The notes beneath the pieces are model-generated. The model was not told the origin of the DNA and made no database searches. It was given only the letters and a program-made list of their open reading frames with translations. The translations under genes and the position numbers were made by a program. Positions 11,260 to 23,500 of a DNA stretch of 64,000 nt are shown here, piece by piece. The number at the start of each line of letters is the position of its first letter. Position 1 is the stretch's first letter. Source of the stretch: Polytrichum commune (Eukaryota; Streptophyta; Polytrichopsida; Polytrichales; Polytrichaceae); NCBI GenBank assembly GCA_950295325.1, contig OX485806.1, positions 36,396,001 through 36,460,000 of the forward strand, written 5' to 3'.

Positions 11260-12600
11260 GGGGGACGTTAAATACCCCCCCACAAACTTTTCGGAGTGTC
11301 AGATCCGGGCTGGGGCAGCCGCCCGTCCAGAAAATCTGGGTTTTTTGGACCCGACCGAAAACTGCTGCCCGCCCGCCCGATTTCAAAAAAACCATTGCCC
11401 TTGCATTCTTGAAGGCCACTTACTCACAAATCCCATATTGAGTGCACTTCACCTTCAAGGGCCAAAATCCAATATATATGTTCACTTCCATTGAGTAAAT
11501 AAGCAATTGACTGGGGGTTTCATTATCAAAGTGAAACCGTCAATAAAACATGTAATTAACTTGGAAGTCAAAAATATTACAAAACCCTCACTAGCACTGA
11601 GCTTATAATTTTTGTGACTCACAATTTGAAATTGTCTTTGTCATTCTAAAATGACACTTAAATTTAGTATGTTTATTTAGTATGTGTATTTTATAATATT
11701 TTAGGTAATGCCGTATACTTTCACAAGTATTCATACACATTCATTAATCAATTATTAGAATTAATTCATTGGACTTAATTATTAGAACTAATTCACTGGA
11801 ATTAATTATTAGAACTAATTCACTGGAATTAATTATTAGAATTAATTCACTGGAATTAAATTCCAGAAATTAGTTATTATAACTAATTCACTGGAATTGA
11901 TTCCAGATATTAATTATTATAATTAATTCACTGAAATTAAATTCCAGATATTAATTATTATAATTAACTCACTGGAATTAATTCCAATAATTAATTAATT
12001 ACAGTAAGTACATTTTATAATCAATTAGGTTTACTTAATTTGGTAAGCATAGTTTCTGATTTATTTGGGATTAATGAAGATTAATGAAGATTAATTAGAC
12101 TTAATTATATTTAATCACACTTGATTCATTTGAATGCATATGAATACTTGTGAAAGTAGATGGCATTACCTAAAATATTATAAAATACACATACTAAATT
12201 TAAGTGTCATTTTAGAATGACAAAGACAATTTCAAATTGTGAGTCACAAAAATTATAACCTCAGTACTAGTGAGGGTTTTGTAATATTTTTGACTTCCAA
12301 GTTAATTACATGTTTTATTGACGGTTTCACTTTGATAATGAAACCCCAGTCAATTGCTTATTTACTCAATGGATGTGAACATATATATTGGATTTTGGCC
12401 CTTGAAGGTGAAGTGCACTCAATATGGGATTTGTGAGTAAGTGGCCTTCAAGAATGCAAGGGCAATGGTTTTTTCGAAATCGGGCGGGCGGGCAGCAATT
12501 TTCGGTCGGGTTAAAAAAATTCAGATTTTCTGGACGGGCGGCTGCCCCAGCCCGGATCTGACACCCCGGAAAGTTCGTGGGGGGGTATTTAACGTCCCCC
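11260..12600. mobile_element. Mutator-like non-autonomous foldback element (long TIRs)
   Basis: The arms 11,260-11,737 and 12,139-12,600 are long inverted copies. The outermost bases gggggacgttaaatac pair with gtatttaacgtccccc, and similarity continues for about 470 bp. A 401-bp AT-rich centre contains the tandem repeat at about 11,745-11,995. The flanks gtggccctt (11,251-11,259) and gtggacctt (12,601-12,609) agree in 8 of 9 bases, which fits the 9-bp target duplication of Mutator-like elements. No transposase is encoded; short open frames in the arms are mirror images of each other. A decayed relative lies at 2,391-3,103. Confidence 0.8.
11745..11995. repeat. AT-rich tandem repeat in the foldback centre
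   Basis: About eight degenerate units of the type attagaattaattcactgga make up the loop between the two long arms of the Mutator-like foldback element. Units vary by small substitutions and indels. Confidence 0.75.
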
Positions 12601-12609
12601 GTGGACCTT

Positions 12610-14804
12610 TGCCTACCCCGGCCCCTAGCAGTTCCCAATCGCAGACCCAACCATGTCCCTTTGTAGGCAAGGTCGTCACCCTTGCTTGTAGGGTTCATAG
12701 GTTGGACACCCATCATTAACCAAAGTGACAATGAAGTTAATTACATCAAAACATGTTGTTTTCCTTTTTAGACGGTTTGTCCCGTAATTAATATCAAAGA
12801 CCTTTATTTAGATCGAAGGAACCCATTTGAAATGATTTACCATGAATCTATGGAGGTCGTGTTTTTACTAAACCTCCTTTACCTCGATAATGTTAGTAGG
12901 GGCCTAGCTCAAAGAGGCGGGTGTCTCATGAGTGTCTAGCCCTAGCCACTTAGTCCAAAAATGTGAATATATATTGATGAATCGTAATGTGCACGAGACC
13001 ATCCCGACTCCCAACCATCATCCATGTGGGCATGTGAAAGAGCCGTTCAAAATCACAACCTAAAAATGTCAAGGTAGAAATTTCAACGACAAGAATGTAA
13101 GAGGAGCTTGAAGTGATGAGGTCCAACCACTCTCTAAGTTTGTATATATGTCCATATTACCACAACACCCGAAAGACCAGCCCAATTTGGTAGTTTTTGT
13201 GGGTGGGTGCATCTTTAATCTTTATTTACTTATCACTTAAAACTTTAACAAGTAAATGCCAAAGCAAAATCGTATAAAATAATTTAGTCTAACTTAGAAG
13301 TTCATTAAACAAAATCAAGACTTGGTTTTATGGTAGGTTTCATTGTAGGGATGGAAGCTTTGTAGCTATGTGCACCACACAATTAGCCGTCCACATGTAC
13401 AAAATCAGAAGATTATAACGTAAACATGTATGCTAGAATTGTTAGGTAGCGGTGGTTGTCTAGGCAATAAAAATATCCGCCTCGGCCTTTACGGGTTATG
13501 ATATGTGTCCCGATTGAGGGCACTTCCAACAGTGTTGGATCAACTTGGGAATTCCCTTCTGTGGAATTTTTTGAACTTGAATCATGCATAGTTTTACATC
13601 TTGAATATATGCTTTATAAACGTAGAAGCTATAGGGCTTCACAATGAGGATTTTATTTCTTTTTAATTGATCACATAAGCCCTTCCCGATTGTGCTCACT
13701 AGAACCTAGAGTGGTTAAAATGGTTTATGACACAATTTGAAATAAATGCATGTTAATTGTAATTGAGGTCCAAAAAAATGTTGAGGACATAGACCAAGTT
13801 CTTAGTACATAATCTTGCAATTTCATGTTGACCCATATTCTTTACGATGACTTAGGAGATGACCTAAATCTGAACCCTTCCTTCACCTAATATCTTATAA
13901 TGAACTACCAACACTACATAGTCTTCTATGAAGTGGGACTCTTACCATATTTTGGGAAGTGTGTAAGGTAATTAAATGAAAACTTGAAGAAGAAAAAAAT
14001 GTGTATATTTTTCACAAAAAATGGCATCTATTTTCATAAAGTTTGTGCCAGATTGGCTAGTAAGCTACTCATTTTCAGGTGTTTGGTTAAGAAGAGTGAC
14101 CACATAATTTGTTAAATGGTCCCCCCCCCCCATTAGGCTCATATGAATACCTTGTTCATTACCAAGTGAAGATTCTTGTGGCACATCCCTCCCCCCCCCC
14201 AAAAAAAAAATGATGATAATAATAATAATAATATGTTGCCTACAGAACCTAGAATAGCTATCATATTTTGAGCATGCAATCCAAACAATTCAAAGCACAT
14301 GTCTTTTGGTATCCATTCTTGGAGCCACACCAAACCCACTACGGCATACCTCAAATTAATAAGAAAAACCGAAAGATGTCAACATGTACCTAGTTGGACT
14401 TGGAAACACTAGGATCTCGACCAATTAAGCCTAAAAATCTCTCCGTACACTAATTTGAGGGTGTTTGTTTAGAGGTGATGATTGAGAAGGTACTATCCAC
14501 ATGTTCACTAAGGACTTGGCTGGTGATGGAACATAAAGAGCAAATATCATGTCAAGATGAAGGATAAATTAGATGTGAAAGCAATGTATTTGTCCATAGC
14601 CCACAAACCTGGTGATGACTTTGTGTGCACAGTGCCCGACCACCTTCACATACGGCATCCACCGAGCCACTCAAGCATTTCACTACATGTGAACCAATAC
14701 TCTTTGTTATTGCTACAAAGGGTTGAAGCTTCGAGTGTCGGGGAGCACGAAAGAGGGCGCGGTGTCACTCTAATGGGAACCTATTCTATGGAAGAGAGGG
14801 AATC
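12610..14804. other. Long gene-free stretch
   Basis: About 2.2 kb of AT-rich sequence with no supportable gene. It contains C homopolymers (about 14,120-14,131 and 14,190-14,200), an A run followed by (ATA)n near 14,201-14,232, and a diverged copy of the repeat seen at about 620-690 and 48,930-48,990 (near 14,365-14,420). Confidence 0.4.
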
Positions 14805-15020
14805 ATCGTACACGGGCATGCCTCTCACCCACCCATCCAACATAAAAACTTGACCCCCTACAGGTTTGTTGCTTAATCATCTCTAATGACCTCAAGTAAT
14901 CTCATTCGGGTCTTCAAAGCTAATTATGGTGTCAAAACAACCTCCAAAAATTAACCTCTAGGTTGCACACTATTCCAGGGTTTTTATGTTGGGTGAAAGA
15001 GAGGTACGCTCGTATACGAG
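14805..15020. mobile_element. Inverted-repeat MITE-like element, 'CTCTC-ACCC-AACATAAAAAC' family
   Basis: Left end region cctctcacccacccatccaa plus 'cataaaaac' is mirrored on the right by 'gtttttatgttgggtgaaagagagg'. A diverged relative with the same layout lies at about 48,254-48,446. An isolated similar end occurs at about 29,697-29,725. The family is non-coding and the target duplication is unclear. Confidence 0.55.
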
Positions 15021-15478
15021 TCTCTCTCTCTCTCTTCCCCTTGTTCTCCATCTTCTATTGATCACATTCACGTCTTGAGAGTTGTGTTGCATTAGCCAAA
15101 CTATGATGAACATTAACAAACTTCGAGAGGAAAATTGGGTGCACCTTGATTTAGTAAGCAATCGTTTCTTGAACGAGCATTTGTGTTGATTCCTTTGACC
15201 GCTACTGATGAAGGCGGGTGTTGATGCTCGAGTCGTCGTATGGAAGCTTGAACGTAACATTCATTGCGATGAACTTGTGAGGCTGGCAATTCATCACGTG
15301 GGAAGCTTCGATCGTCAAGCAGCTTTTCCCACTGCAATCAGTTCACTCTTACGTCAGCTCAAAAGGGGTCCCGCCCCTCGAACCGCAGACAAGACTCATT
15401 GGTTAAAAGGGGAGTGGCCATGCAGGCGTGTCAGGAATCTCACATGTAGTGTATTTGTGATGAAGTACTTCAGGTAGA
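15021..15478. other. Short gene-free stretch
   Basis: It begins with a (TC)n run next to the preceding element. Overlapping open frames on both strands at about 15,113-15,477 have no recognisable domains and the composition does not favour either strand. I see nothing else supportable here. Confidence 0.35.
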
Positions 15479-15768
15479 GGGTATGTTCACACATCCTGCC
15501 GGCTGTGGCAGGCTTATTTTTTCGTTCCCACATCCTGCCAGCAGGTAGGTTGAATATCCTCCCCTTTAGGCATTTTTTTTAGGGTCATACTCGTTTCTAG
15601 CTTCCCTGCTCGTTTCTAGCTTCCATGCCTACTCCCTGCCACTCCCTCCCATCTCGAGATGGCTGTGAAGTTAGCCCGCCCTGCCTGCACGGAGGGATCT
15701 GCGGGGATGTTATTTTAAACTAAAATTGGAGTTCCCTGCCACATCCGGCAGGATGTGTGAACATACCC
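15479..15768. mobile_element. MITE with GGGTATGTTCACACATCCTG ends
   Basis: Both ends read gggtatgttcacacatcctg inwards, followed by ccgg and tgtggcagg, giving an inverted repeat of about 34 bp with few mismatches. The 290-bp body is non-coding. No clean target duplication is visible, so superfamily assignment is left open. Confidence 0.75.
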
Positions 15769-15895
15769 AAAGATGCATGTGAGGGAGGAGTAGTCCAACC
15801 TTGAACATTGCCGCAAGTCCTGTGCATTCCCGCAAATGTGGCAACCCTTATCTTGTCCACGTAGTCACTTGAATTATGGAATGCACTCTTTCTTA

Positions 15896-17283
15896 GGGCC
15901 ACTTTATACTTGGGGCCGGATTGAGGGCCGGCCGGAACTCTCAAAATTTGAACCAATAGGATCGCTCGATTTCATCAAATCGGGCCCAAGGGCTTTATAC
16001 TTGGGGCCGGCCCGAACACTCACCTATCCCATGTGGCGTCTTAGGTGGCACAATTTTGGCGCCAAACCATCGGGCCCTAGATGAGATTTCGGGACGAGCT
16101 TTTCCTCGTCCCGAACTCCCATCTAGGGCCGGATGGGGCTCCTCCGTTGGATTGTTCCAATCTTGTCCATCAATCAATAGGAGGGGTAAAAGCATTTCCT
16201 CTCCTCCTTACTACTCTCCCCTCCACCTTCCCCTTCTCACCTTCCACCTTCCCCTTTATTTTTTCATAGAATTAGTGTTAGACATAAATGCGCCACCACC
16301 TTCCCTACTACCATGTCCCTTCTCTTTTTCTCATTGTTAATTTTTTTTCATATCCTTCCTAACACTAAACTCGTGCATGTAACTTTCACATATTACCATG
16401 GATGGTATTTAGTGTTTGATTTTACATTTAATGTTACTTACTTTCATAGGGTTAGTGATATTTAGTCTAGTGATCGTATTTATAGTATCTCACACTAAAT
16501 ATCATGTTTATTGTAGTGACTCCACAATTTTAACCATAACAAACACATTCCAAAAATAAGCCAAAGATAGTTTCCAAGTGGAGCCATGCTCAAAAGTTTA
16601 CACGCACTTAGATCCAACAATAATGTAAACTTATACTATGGTTAGAATTATTATTTTTTAAATAAAATCTCTTATCTATAAAGAGAAAGTTAATTGAGGC
16701 TTTAGAAAGGTTGATATGGTTTTATAAATTTATGTAGCTTGAAAAATAAAAAGCACGACAACAATGTTGGCGCAATGCCTACTTACAATCAGTAACCCAC
16801 ACGAAAATATATGCTCAATGTCGTCATGTTCCCGAACGGAACGAAGCCAATTAATATCTACAAACATAGATTACTCTATAATGAATATTGTATCATTGCA
16901 ACTATGGTTTTTTTTTTGTTACCGGGTACATCGGTTATTCCATTGTACATGGTAGGTGAATTTATATGAGCATTTTGACACCGGAATTAGATTCAAAGGG
17001 CTCGATATAGACTAATGGGACCCAAGGTTGACCCCCTAACCATAAGCCTATAGAGATCATCCCCCATAGTAAAAGCCGTGTAACTAATGCTCAAGAGCAC
17101 CGGGCATTGACCACAGTAAGTTCCATGAAACTTAACCCTCAAGACCATCGGGCCCTAGAATCGGGCCTCACCACTTTACATGCGACAAGGTTGGGCCGGA
17201 AATAAGTTCATAAAGTGCGTCCCGATTGAGGCCTCAATCGGGCCGGTGCTCCGGCCGGCCCCAGGCCGTGTATAAAGTGGCCC
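15896..17283. mobile_element. PIF/Harbinger-type element, GGGCCACTTTATAC ends
   Basis: The left end is gggccactttatacttgggg; the right end 'ccccaggccgtgtataaagtggccc' is its inverted copy with a small difference. TTA flanks both sides (15,893-15,895 and 17,284-17,286). Secondary inverted pieces lie inside both ends (ccatcgggccctaga near 16,067 and 17,147), plus a hairpin cgggacgag/ctcgtcccg near 16,091-16,114. At 1.39 kb it probably holds other insertions in its AT-rich middle. No transposase is visible. Confidence 0.75.
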
Positions 17284-17408
17284 TTAGATTCTTAGGCATG
17301 GGTATGAGAAAATACATTTATCACATTGATTTTGTTCTTGGGCTTTTCATGGTTGTGAAGCATATCATCGTTGGCACTTTAACCTAGGAATGAGTGATCA
17401 CTTATTAG

Positions 17409-19642
17409 TGTGAGCCCAAAAAGGTGCCCACATTTAGTCTTAGACCCTTGAAACGTTAGTTGATGCACTTTGAAGTAGCATGTTACTTCACAAAAATATA
17501 AAAAGAGTGAAATGTTAGTCTTAGAAGTACCATGTTGTAAGAGGCTAGGATGTGAGTTGTTATTGTGTTTTTACCTTCGGAAGGATTTGAGTGAATGAGG
17601 ATAGGTAAGGAGAACTTGGATTGAGTAGTTAGTGAGTAGGCTAGTACAAATGGATGGAGACAACCAAAGTGACTCAAGAGGCAAGTGCATTCGAATTGGG
17701 ATGAATGGAGGATCACATGGAGCGCACAAGTGGACCACCTCATCATGGCCACTTAATGGGGAAGGCCCAAGGAAGAATGCAAGGTGGAGGATAAGCAAAT
17801 TCTCAAAGCACCAATCAAATCACGAGTTAAGCATCGTGGTTTGAATTAAGTGGTGAGCGACGATTTGGGAAAGTAAGGGGAGAAAGTTATGGCGGTGGAA
17901 AGCGAAGGAGGCTAAGTTTGGGTTGAAGCATCCCAAGTTTGGTAAAGTGTGGTAGGTAGAAAGCCAAGGCTAGTTAAATGTTCGAATTAGGATCCTTGTT
18001 GATCATTTGAGGGAGGAAGGCTTAGAAGATAGGATTGGCGCCTACTAAGTAGGAGGAAATCTCAAGGGCTTATCGTGAGCCTTGAAGGTGCTCACCCCCT
18101 CAAGCTTACTATATAATCCCTCATTCTTCCCTCACTCATCCTCTCTTTCCTTTGTGCTCCAAGGCACCCCACGAGTTATAAGTGTGGGTGTGGGAAGCCA
18201 TATTGGAGCACATGTGTGTGCTTAGTTTTTAGTTTGAGAGCCAAAGCTTGTTAGCCTTGAAGAGGGCTTGACCTCTTGGTAGAATTAGTGTTGACGTGAA
18301 GGATTTTAAAGTTAATTCATGATTCCAATTTGTGGTACTTAAAGTTCATGTTTTGAATACACGTGGTTGCAAGTTCCATGTTTAAGAGTTGAGCACTTGA
18401 TGTTGTGATGAGTGCAAAAATATACTTGTGTGGATTAGTTAGTCTTAGTGAAGTTAGGAAATTCTCTCTCTCCCTCTCTTCTCTAGGAAGTTGAGCTCTT
18501 AGAGCTCGGGAAAAAATGTGGAATTAGGTAGGGGACTTAGTGGGATTAGTGGAATTAGGTAGGTGAATTAGGGGGAGGCCTTGGAGAAGCTCTCTTTTGT
18601 TCATTTTCTGGTTTTTGTGGTTGAAGGTGGAGAAACTTAGTTAGAAGTAGCCGCAGCTAAGGAGCTGGGTTTATGAAGGAGCTGGGTTTATTTAATTAGA
18701 AGTAAGGAGCTGGGTTTATGAAGGAGCTGGGTTTGTTTAGTTAGAAAGTAAAGAGCTGGGTTTATGAAGGACCTGGGTTTGTTTAGTTAGAAGCTAAGGA
18801 GCTGGGTTCATGAAGGAGCTGGGTTTATAAAGGAGCTGGGTTTGTTTAGTTAGAAGCTAAGAAGCTGGGTTTATGAAGGAGCTGGGTTTATGAAGGAGCT
18901 AGGTTTATGTAATTAGAAAGTAAAGAGATGGGTTCATGAAGGAGCTTAGTAGATAGCCTACCTAATTAGCTCATAGACAAGTAGTTAGTTACATTATGCT
19001 AGTTAGTGTTATGTGTGGCTTTCACAAGTAAATGTATTTGAGATTGACTATAGAGAATAGTGTTTTTTTTAACACTTGCATCCTCTCTTTAAAAATAAAC
19101 CACGTGCACAACTTAATGGAGAATGTGGAGCACTCTCGCGATGGCAAGACAAAGGAAGCAAAGACCAAAGGTGCGAGGGAGAGATTGACATAAGTCACAT
19201 AAGTATTTCTTAATACTTAAAGGCTTATGTACGGTATGGAGACACCAAGTGAGACCTCTTATAGTAGCGATACGGAATACACAAGTGATAGTTCAAGTGG
19301 TAGTATAGAGTCAACGGCACGGACTCCATTTAGGAGAGGGATATCCTCAAGGGCTTGTGTAGCTAAAGCAGCCGGATGGACGTTAGAAGCAAACAAAGAC
19401 AAAATAGCACCCGAGCATAAGGAGGTTAAAATAACATAGTTAACTTGTGCATTCTCCACATACGTATTGAAATCGTACATTGAGTTGTTAAAAGTGAAAT
19501 TCCAGTTAAATCCAAGACCACTTGAAGGGTGAACCTTGTACTATGGACTCATCCAAGTCCAAATCCAATACCGCGGAGGAATGTGAGCCCAAACCCACTA
19601 CTCGGACTACGGACGCTTAAGGGTGGGGGGTTTGGCCTCACA
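17409..19642 (+). repeat. 5' LTR
   Basis: Same length as the 3' LTR. Compared by eye, the two differ at only two positions, both near the start: A at 17,422 versus G at 26,866, and C at 17,429 versus T at 26,873. A tata-like stretch with pyrimidine-rich sequence (ctatataatccctc, about 18,108-18,121) is a candidate for the U3 promoter, giving transcription from near 18,140. Small open frames inside, repeated identically in the other LTR, are not treated as genes. Confidence 0.95.
18655..18945 (+). repeat. Minisatellite in the 5' LTR
   Basis: About a dozen copies of a unit like aggagctgggtttatga, interspersed with 'tttagttagaag' spacers. The identical array is in the 3' LTR (28,099-28,389). 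It lies after the putative promoter, so it would be transcribed as part of R/U5. Confidence 0.85.
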
Positions 19643-20551
19643 TAATTGGTGCATCCGCCGGGAGCGAAGCGGAAGGTAGTTACAAGACGTGGAGGCGACT
19701 AGGAGACTTGGAGGCAACTAGGAAAAATTGGAGACACAAACTTGAGAGAAGGGAAGGAGCACCCGAAACTCGGTAAGTATTCTCTCTTTGGGTTACATTT
19801 GAATTCATTGTATTTCAACTATTCCTTGGAATGAATTGCATTGTCAATTACGCAAATTCATTTTTGAGGAAGGAGCGCGGCGAAGGTACGTCCTCAACCT
19901 TTTTGGAGATTTGCTAAGAACTTAAAAGGAACCTATAACCGAGTAGCTCATTAAAACATTAGAGGGTAAATTCACCTTAGGACATTGAACTTTGACACTC
20001 ACCTCGGGGTGAGTCTCAAAGTTTTGGGAGTTGTCATTTCATGCTCTAGATTAAATTAATATTTCACAAAGTTTATGGTGTTGTTACATTGAGTCACGAT
20101 TGAGGGGAGTGCTAACTCACAGGGGGATGCGATTGCTCAAGGTATGTTTATTTCTTCAAAGTGAACTCATTAACTAATTAAGGAATGCCTTTTGTACTCG
20201 TAATTGTTGTTATCCGTTGTAGAGGGTAATTCCCGAATTGTGGATGGTGTGAGAAGTTGAAGGGTGAAGCCTCGACTTTTAACATAATCTACTCGGAAGG
20301 TCACCCCCTCACAATCGGTATTGTGGTGAGTGTTAATTTGCGGGAAGGTGCGGAGGTGATGCTCCGACTTAACCAAAAAATTAACATGAACATGCCTATC
20401 CCCTATTGGGATTCTTTCACCTAAGTGGGCTTGCAGGTTCTTTTCCTCACCTCCTAAAAAAATTATAACCACACCAAGACAAGTGAAAATATTAAGAGGG
20501 GAATTGCTAGGATTATGTGTGGTCAAGTGAGGGTCGATCGATTCTTATGGA
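19643..20551 (+). promoter_or_regulatory. LTR-element leader with candidate primer-binding site
   Basis: The internal region begins directly after the LTR with taattggtgcatccgccggg. The tggtgcatccgccgggag part (from 19,647) sits where the tRNA primer-binding site belongs and has its TGG start, but I cannot name the tRNA it would match. About 900 nt of leader precede the gag-pol start at 20,552. The leader contains several ATGs and no long frame on the plus strand. Confidence 0.6.
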
Positions 20552-23500
20552 ATGCAAGGTAGGACTCGCTCACAAAAACCAAGTTTGATAGTAGGACTAG
20601 AGAAATCTACTCGAAAGAGGCGGTCCTCTAAAATCAGTGATAGATTAGAACAAGATAATGTTAAAATAGAGAGTTGTTTGAACGTCGAACCTAGGACTAG
20701 GTCAATTCTAGACACCTTAGAACTTGAAGCTCAACTTGAAGAGGAGATCACTCCCTCCAAATTGAGTGGTGAAACTTCTTCGGAAAATTACACACTTAGA
20801 AAAGAATTCCCGGTAGAAGTTGATAGGGGATTGTTGAATAGTTCACCGGTCACCATGGCCGAGGAACGGGGGATGGATCCACCACCCATACCCCCAATTC
20901 CGCCCATACCTCCTATACCTCCAATAGACCCATTGGTTAGGCCAAGAGGCCTACCAATTGTGGTTCCACAAAATTTAGCGGCGATGGATATGCCATCTCA
21001 TCTCCCTAAATTTTATGGGACCAAGGATGAGGACCCCTCTCGGCACATGGAACGGTATATCGAACGGTTGGCTAGCTTCCTCATAACCGACCCGGGTTAT
21101 TGGTTAGTGTGGTTTCCTACCACTCTAGAGGGGGAAGCCTATGAATGGTATCGGGATCATGCCGAGGGACATTTTAGGGGATGGGAACAATTACAAAGGG
21201 AGTTTCTTAACGAATTTAGGCCGGAAGTGGGTCAAAGTACCGCATTAAGGGCATTGTCGTCATTGAAGCAAGGAAGGGAGGAAGAAATTTCGGCTTACAT
21301 TAGGAGGTTTGATTTAGTGTGCACTAGATTTGTGGGTACCATGCACAACGACGACACGCTAAAGCAATTTTTCATTCAAGGGTTTTTTAAGTCCGGAACT
21401 ATTAGGGGTGTTCTAGAAAGGAATCCCTTGACCTTGGCGGATGCCAAGCGTGCGGCTAGAGATATTGAAAACTTGGATAAAGATCACGAAAGGCTATGGA
21501 GAAGGGAGGATGAATTGATCCCACAATTCATCCCCATACGCCCTAGGGTGGTAGCGGTAGAACCCGCTAAGTATGAGAACCAAATTCCATATGCCATTGT
21601 GGACACCGGTCCCCGACCTTTAGCGGTTAGGGAACCGGCACCTCTTTTGGCACTACCGGCCCCTAGAACGGATCCACACTTGGAGGAGGTTGAGAGAAGA
21701 CTAGGTGCTAGCCAACTAGGATTCCAAGAGGCTATGATAAAACAAATGCAAAGCCTCACGGATCAAATGTCATTAATGATCCGGAGTCAACAACCGGGGC
21801 CTCCACCCCCGGTTGAGTCGGGTAGGCATTCTTCCGGATTATGGTGTGTCCAATGTGGCCAACCGGGCCACACGCGTCAATTTTGTAGAAGTGGACAAAA
21901 CCGTGACCAAAGAGGAAACGGTAACCCACCTCAACAAAATCAACGAGGTCAAGCGCCACCTCACTATGGAAATGGAAGCAATAGAGGACCACAACCTAGA
22001 GGGCAAGGTGGCCAAAATTTAGAGAAGAAGGAATTTCATCCCTTTTGTGGAAGGTGGCACGCTCAAGGACAATGTTGGTCCGAAGGTCAAGAGTTTAATT
22101 GTAGCAATTGTGGAGGAAGTCATCCCTCGGATACGTGTCGCCAACCGGACAAAATAATTAATGTCCCTTACCCGGTGGCTAATCCACAACAACAAGCAAG
22201 GGATAATATGCGAGGTGCTAGGCCACAAGGAGTACCGGCCAATGAACTTAGGCCACCTAACTTATACTATGACCATAGTAATGCTAGGCAAACTTTTCAT
22301 CCACCGGCGGGCTTGCAAACTACAACCGGTTACATTCCAATACAAAATAGACAAGGAGTTCCACCTAATGGTAGTAACGGGAGACAAGCGCCTCCAACGG
22401 ATCCGGGACCATCTAACTCCCAAGATGTTAGGTTCATGGATGGAGTGTTGGAGGCCACATGTGATGACATGCTTCCTCTCCCAACGAGAATTGGAGAGGA
22501 GCAAAGTCAATGGCCTCCTCACACCAATGCTATTACATATGAGTTAGTGAAGGGTAAGGGTGTGGTTGAAGAAGCACCTGCACTAGCGGTAACTACTAGG
22601 GCTAGGAGAGGGGATGCCCCGTTGGAGGTAGGAATAGGAGAGCAAGGAAATTACTCTTCGGATGAAGAGATTAATCTCTCCGAGTTGGATAGGGTAGCTA
22701 GAAGAGCTACTAAGGATGTGGAGAGGGAAAATATAATTTTACAAGATAGGGAGAGGACTAATGCGGTACATGACTTGGATAATAGCGATGTGGGTGAATG
22801 GGAAGGACCGGGGGTTCCCGTAGACGAATTCGACGTAGTGGGTAATTCTAAGGTGGAAAAATCTACCGGGTACGACTTGTGGGCGGACCTTAGTACACTC
22901 AAGGCGGATATTACTTTCGGCCAACTATTGGAAATTTCACCCACGGCAAGGAAAACATTAAAGGAGGGAATGCCGGTACACAAGAGGATGAGGAAGGTGA
23001 AAGCTAAAATAGCCGCTAGGATCCAATCACAAGGTGGAAGAGACGTGAAAGCTATAGAAATAGAAGTTGTTATAGTAGATAAGGTGGTTCCTAATGTGCT
23101 AGTCGACGGAGGGAGTAGTCTAAATATACTACCGGAGGATACTATGAAAAAATTGGGACTTGGACTCACGGGGCCTTCACCTTTGGTCATAAATATGGCA
23201 AATCAAAGTTCGACTACGCCTTTGGGGATGATCAAGGATTGTAGAATGACTACGGGAGGTGAGGAGTACTTGGTCACCTTCCATGTCATTAAAATGCACT
23301 CCAACAAGGACACCTTCCCCATTTTGCTAGGTAGGCCTTGGTTGCGGATGGCGAATGCTATGGTCAATTGGGGTGGACCTAAACCATCCATCACTTATGG
23401 TCCGGAGGGTAATAGGGTCATAGTGTCCATTGGTTCATTAGAAGGATGGATGAAGAAGGAGATGTATTTGCCATTGGAGAAGGAAATTGATGACTTAAAC

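Noticed and set aside
14557-15477. Cluster of open frames on both strands as a small gene
   Set aside because: Frames overlap on opposite strands, coincide with an inverted-repeat element, and show no splice or domain support.
18655-18945. CRISPR-like array in the LTR
   Set aside because: Units are contiguous, variable minisatellite copies in a eukaryotic retrotransposon, not regular repeats with unique spacers.
17483-19480. Short open frames repeated in both LTRs
   Set aside because: Identical repetition only reflects LTR identity; none has a family resemblance and LTRs do not normally encode proteins.
19647-19665. Assigning a specific tRNA primer to the LTR element
   Set aside because: The sequence starts with TGG as expected but I could not match it confidently to one tRNA 3' end without a tRNA set from this organism.
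21484-23394. Several antisense or alternative-frame open stretches inside the gag-pol region (up to 179 codons)
   Set aside because: They overlap the intact polyprotein, have low-complexity or biased composition and no recognisable domains; they arise from the codon usage of the real frame.
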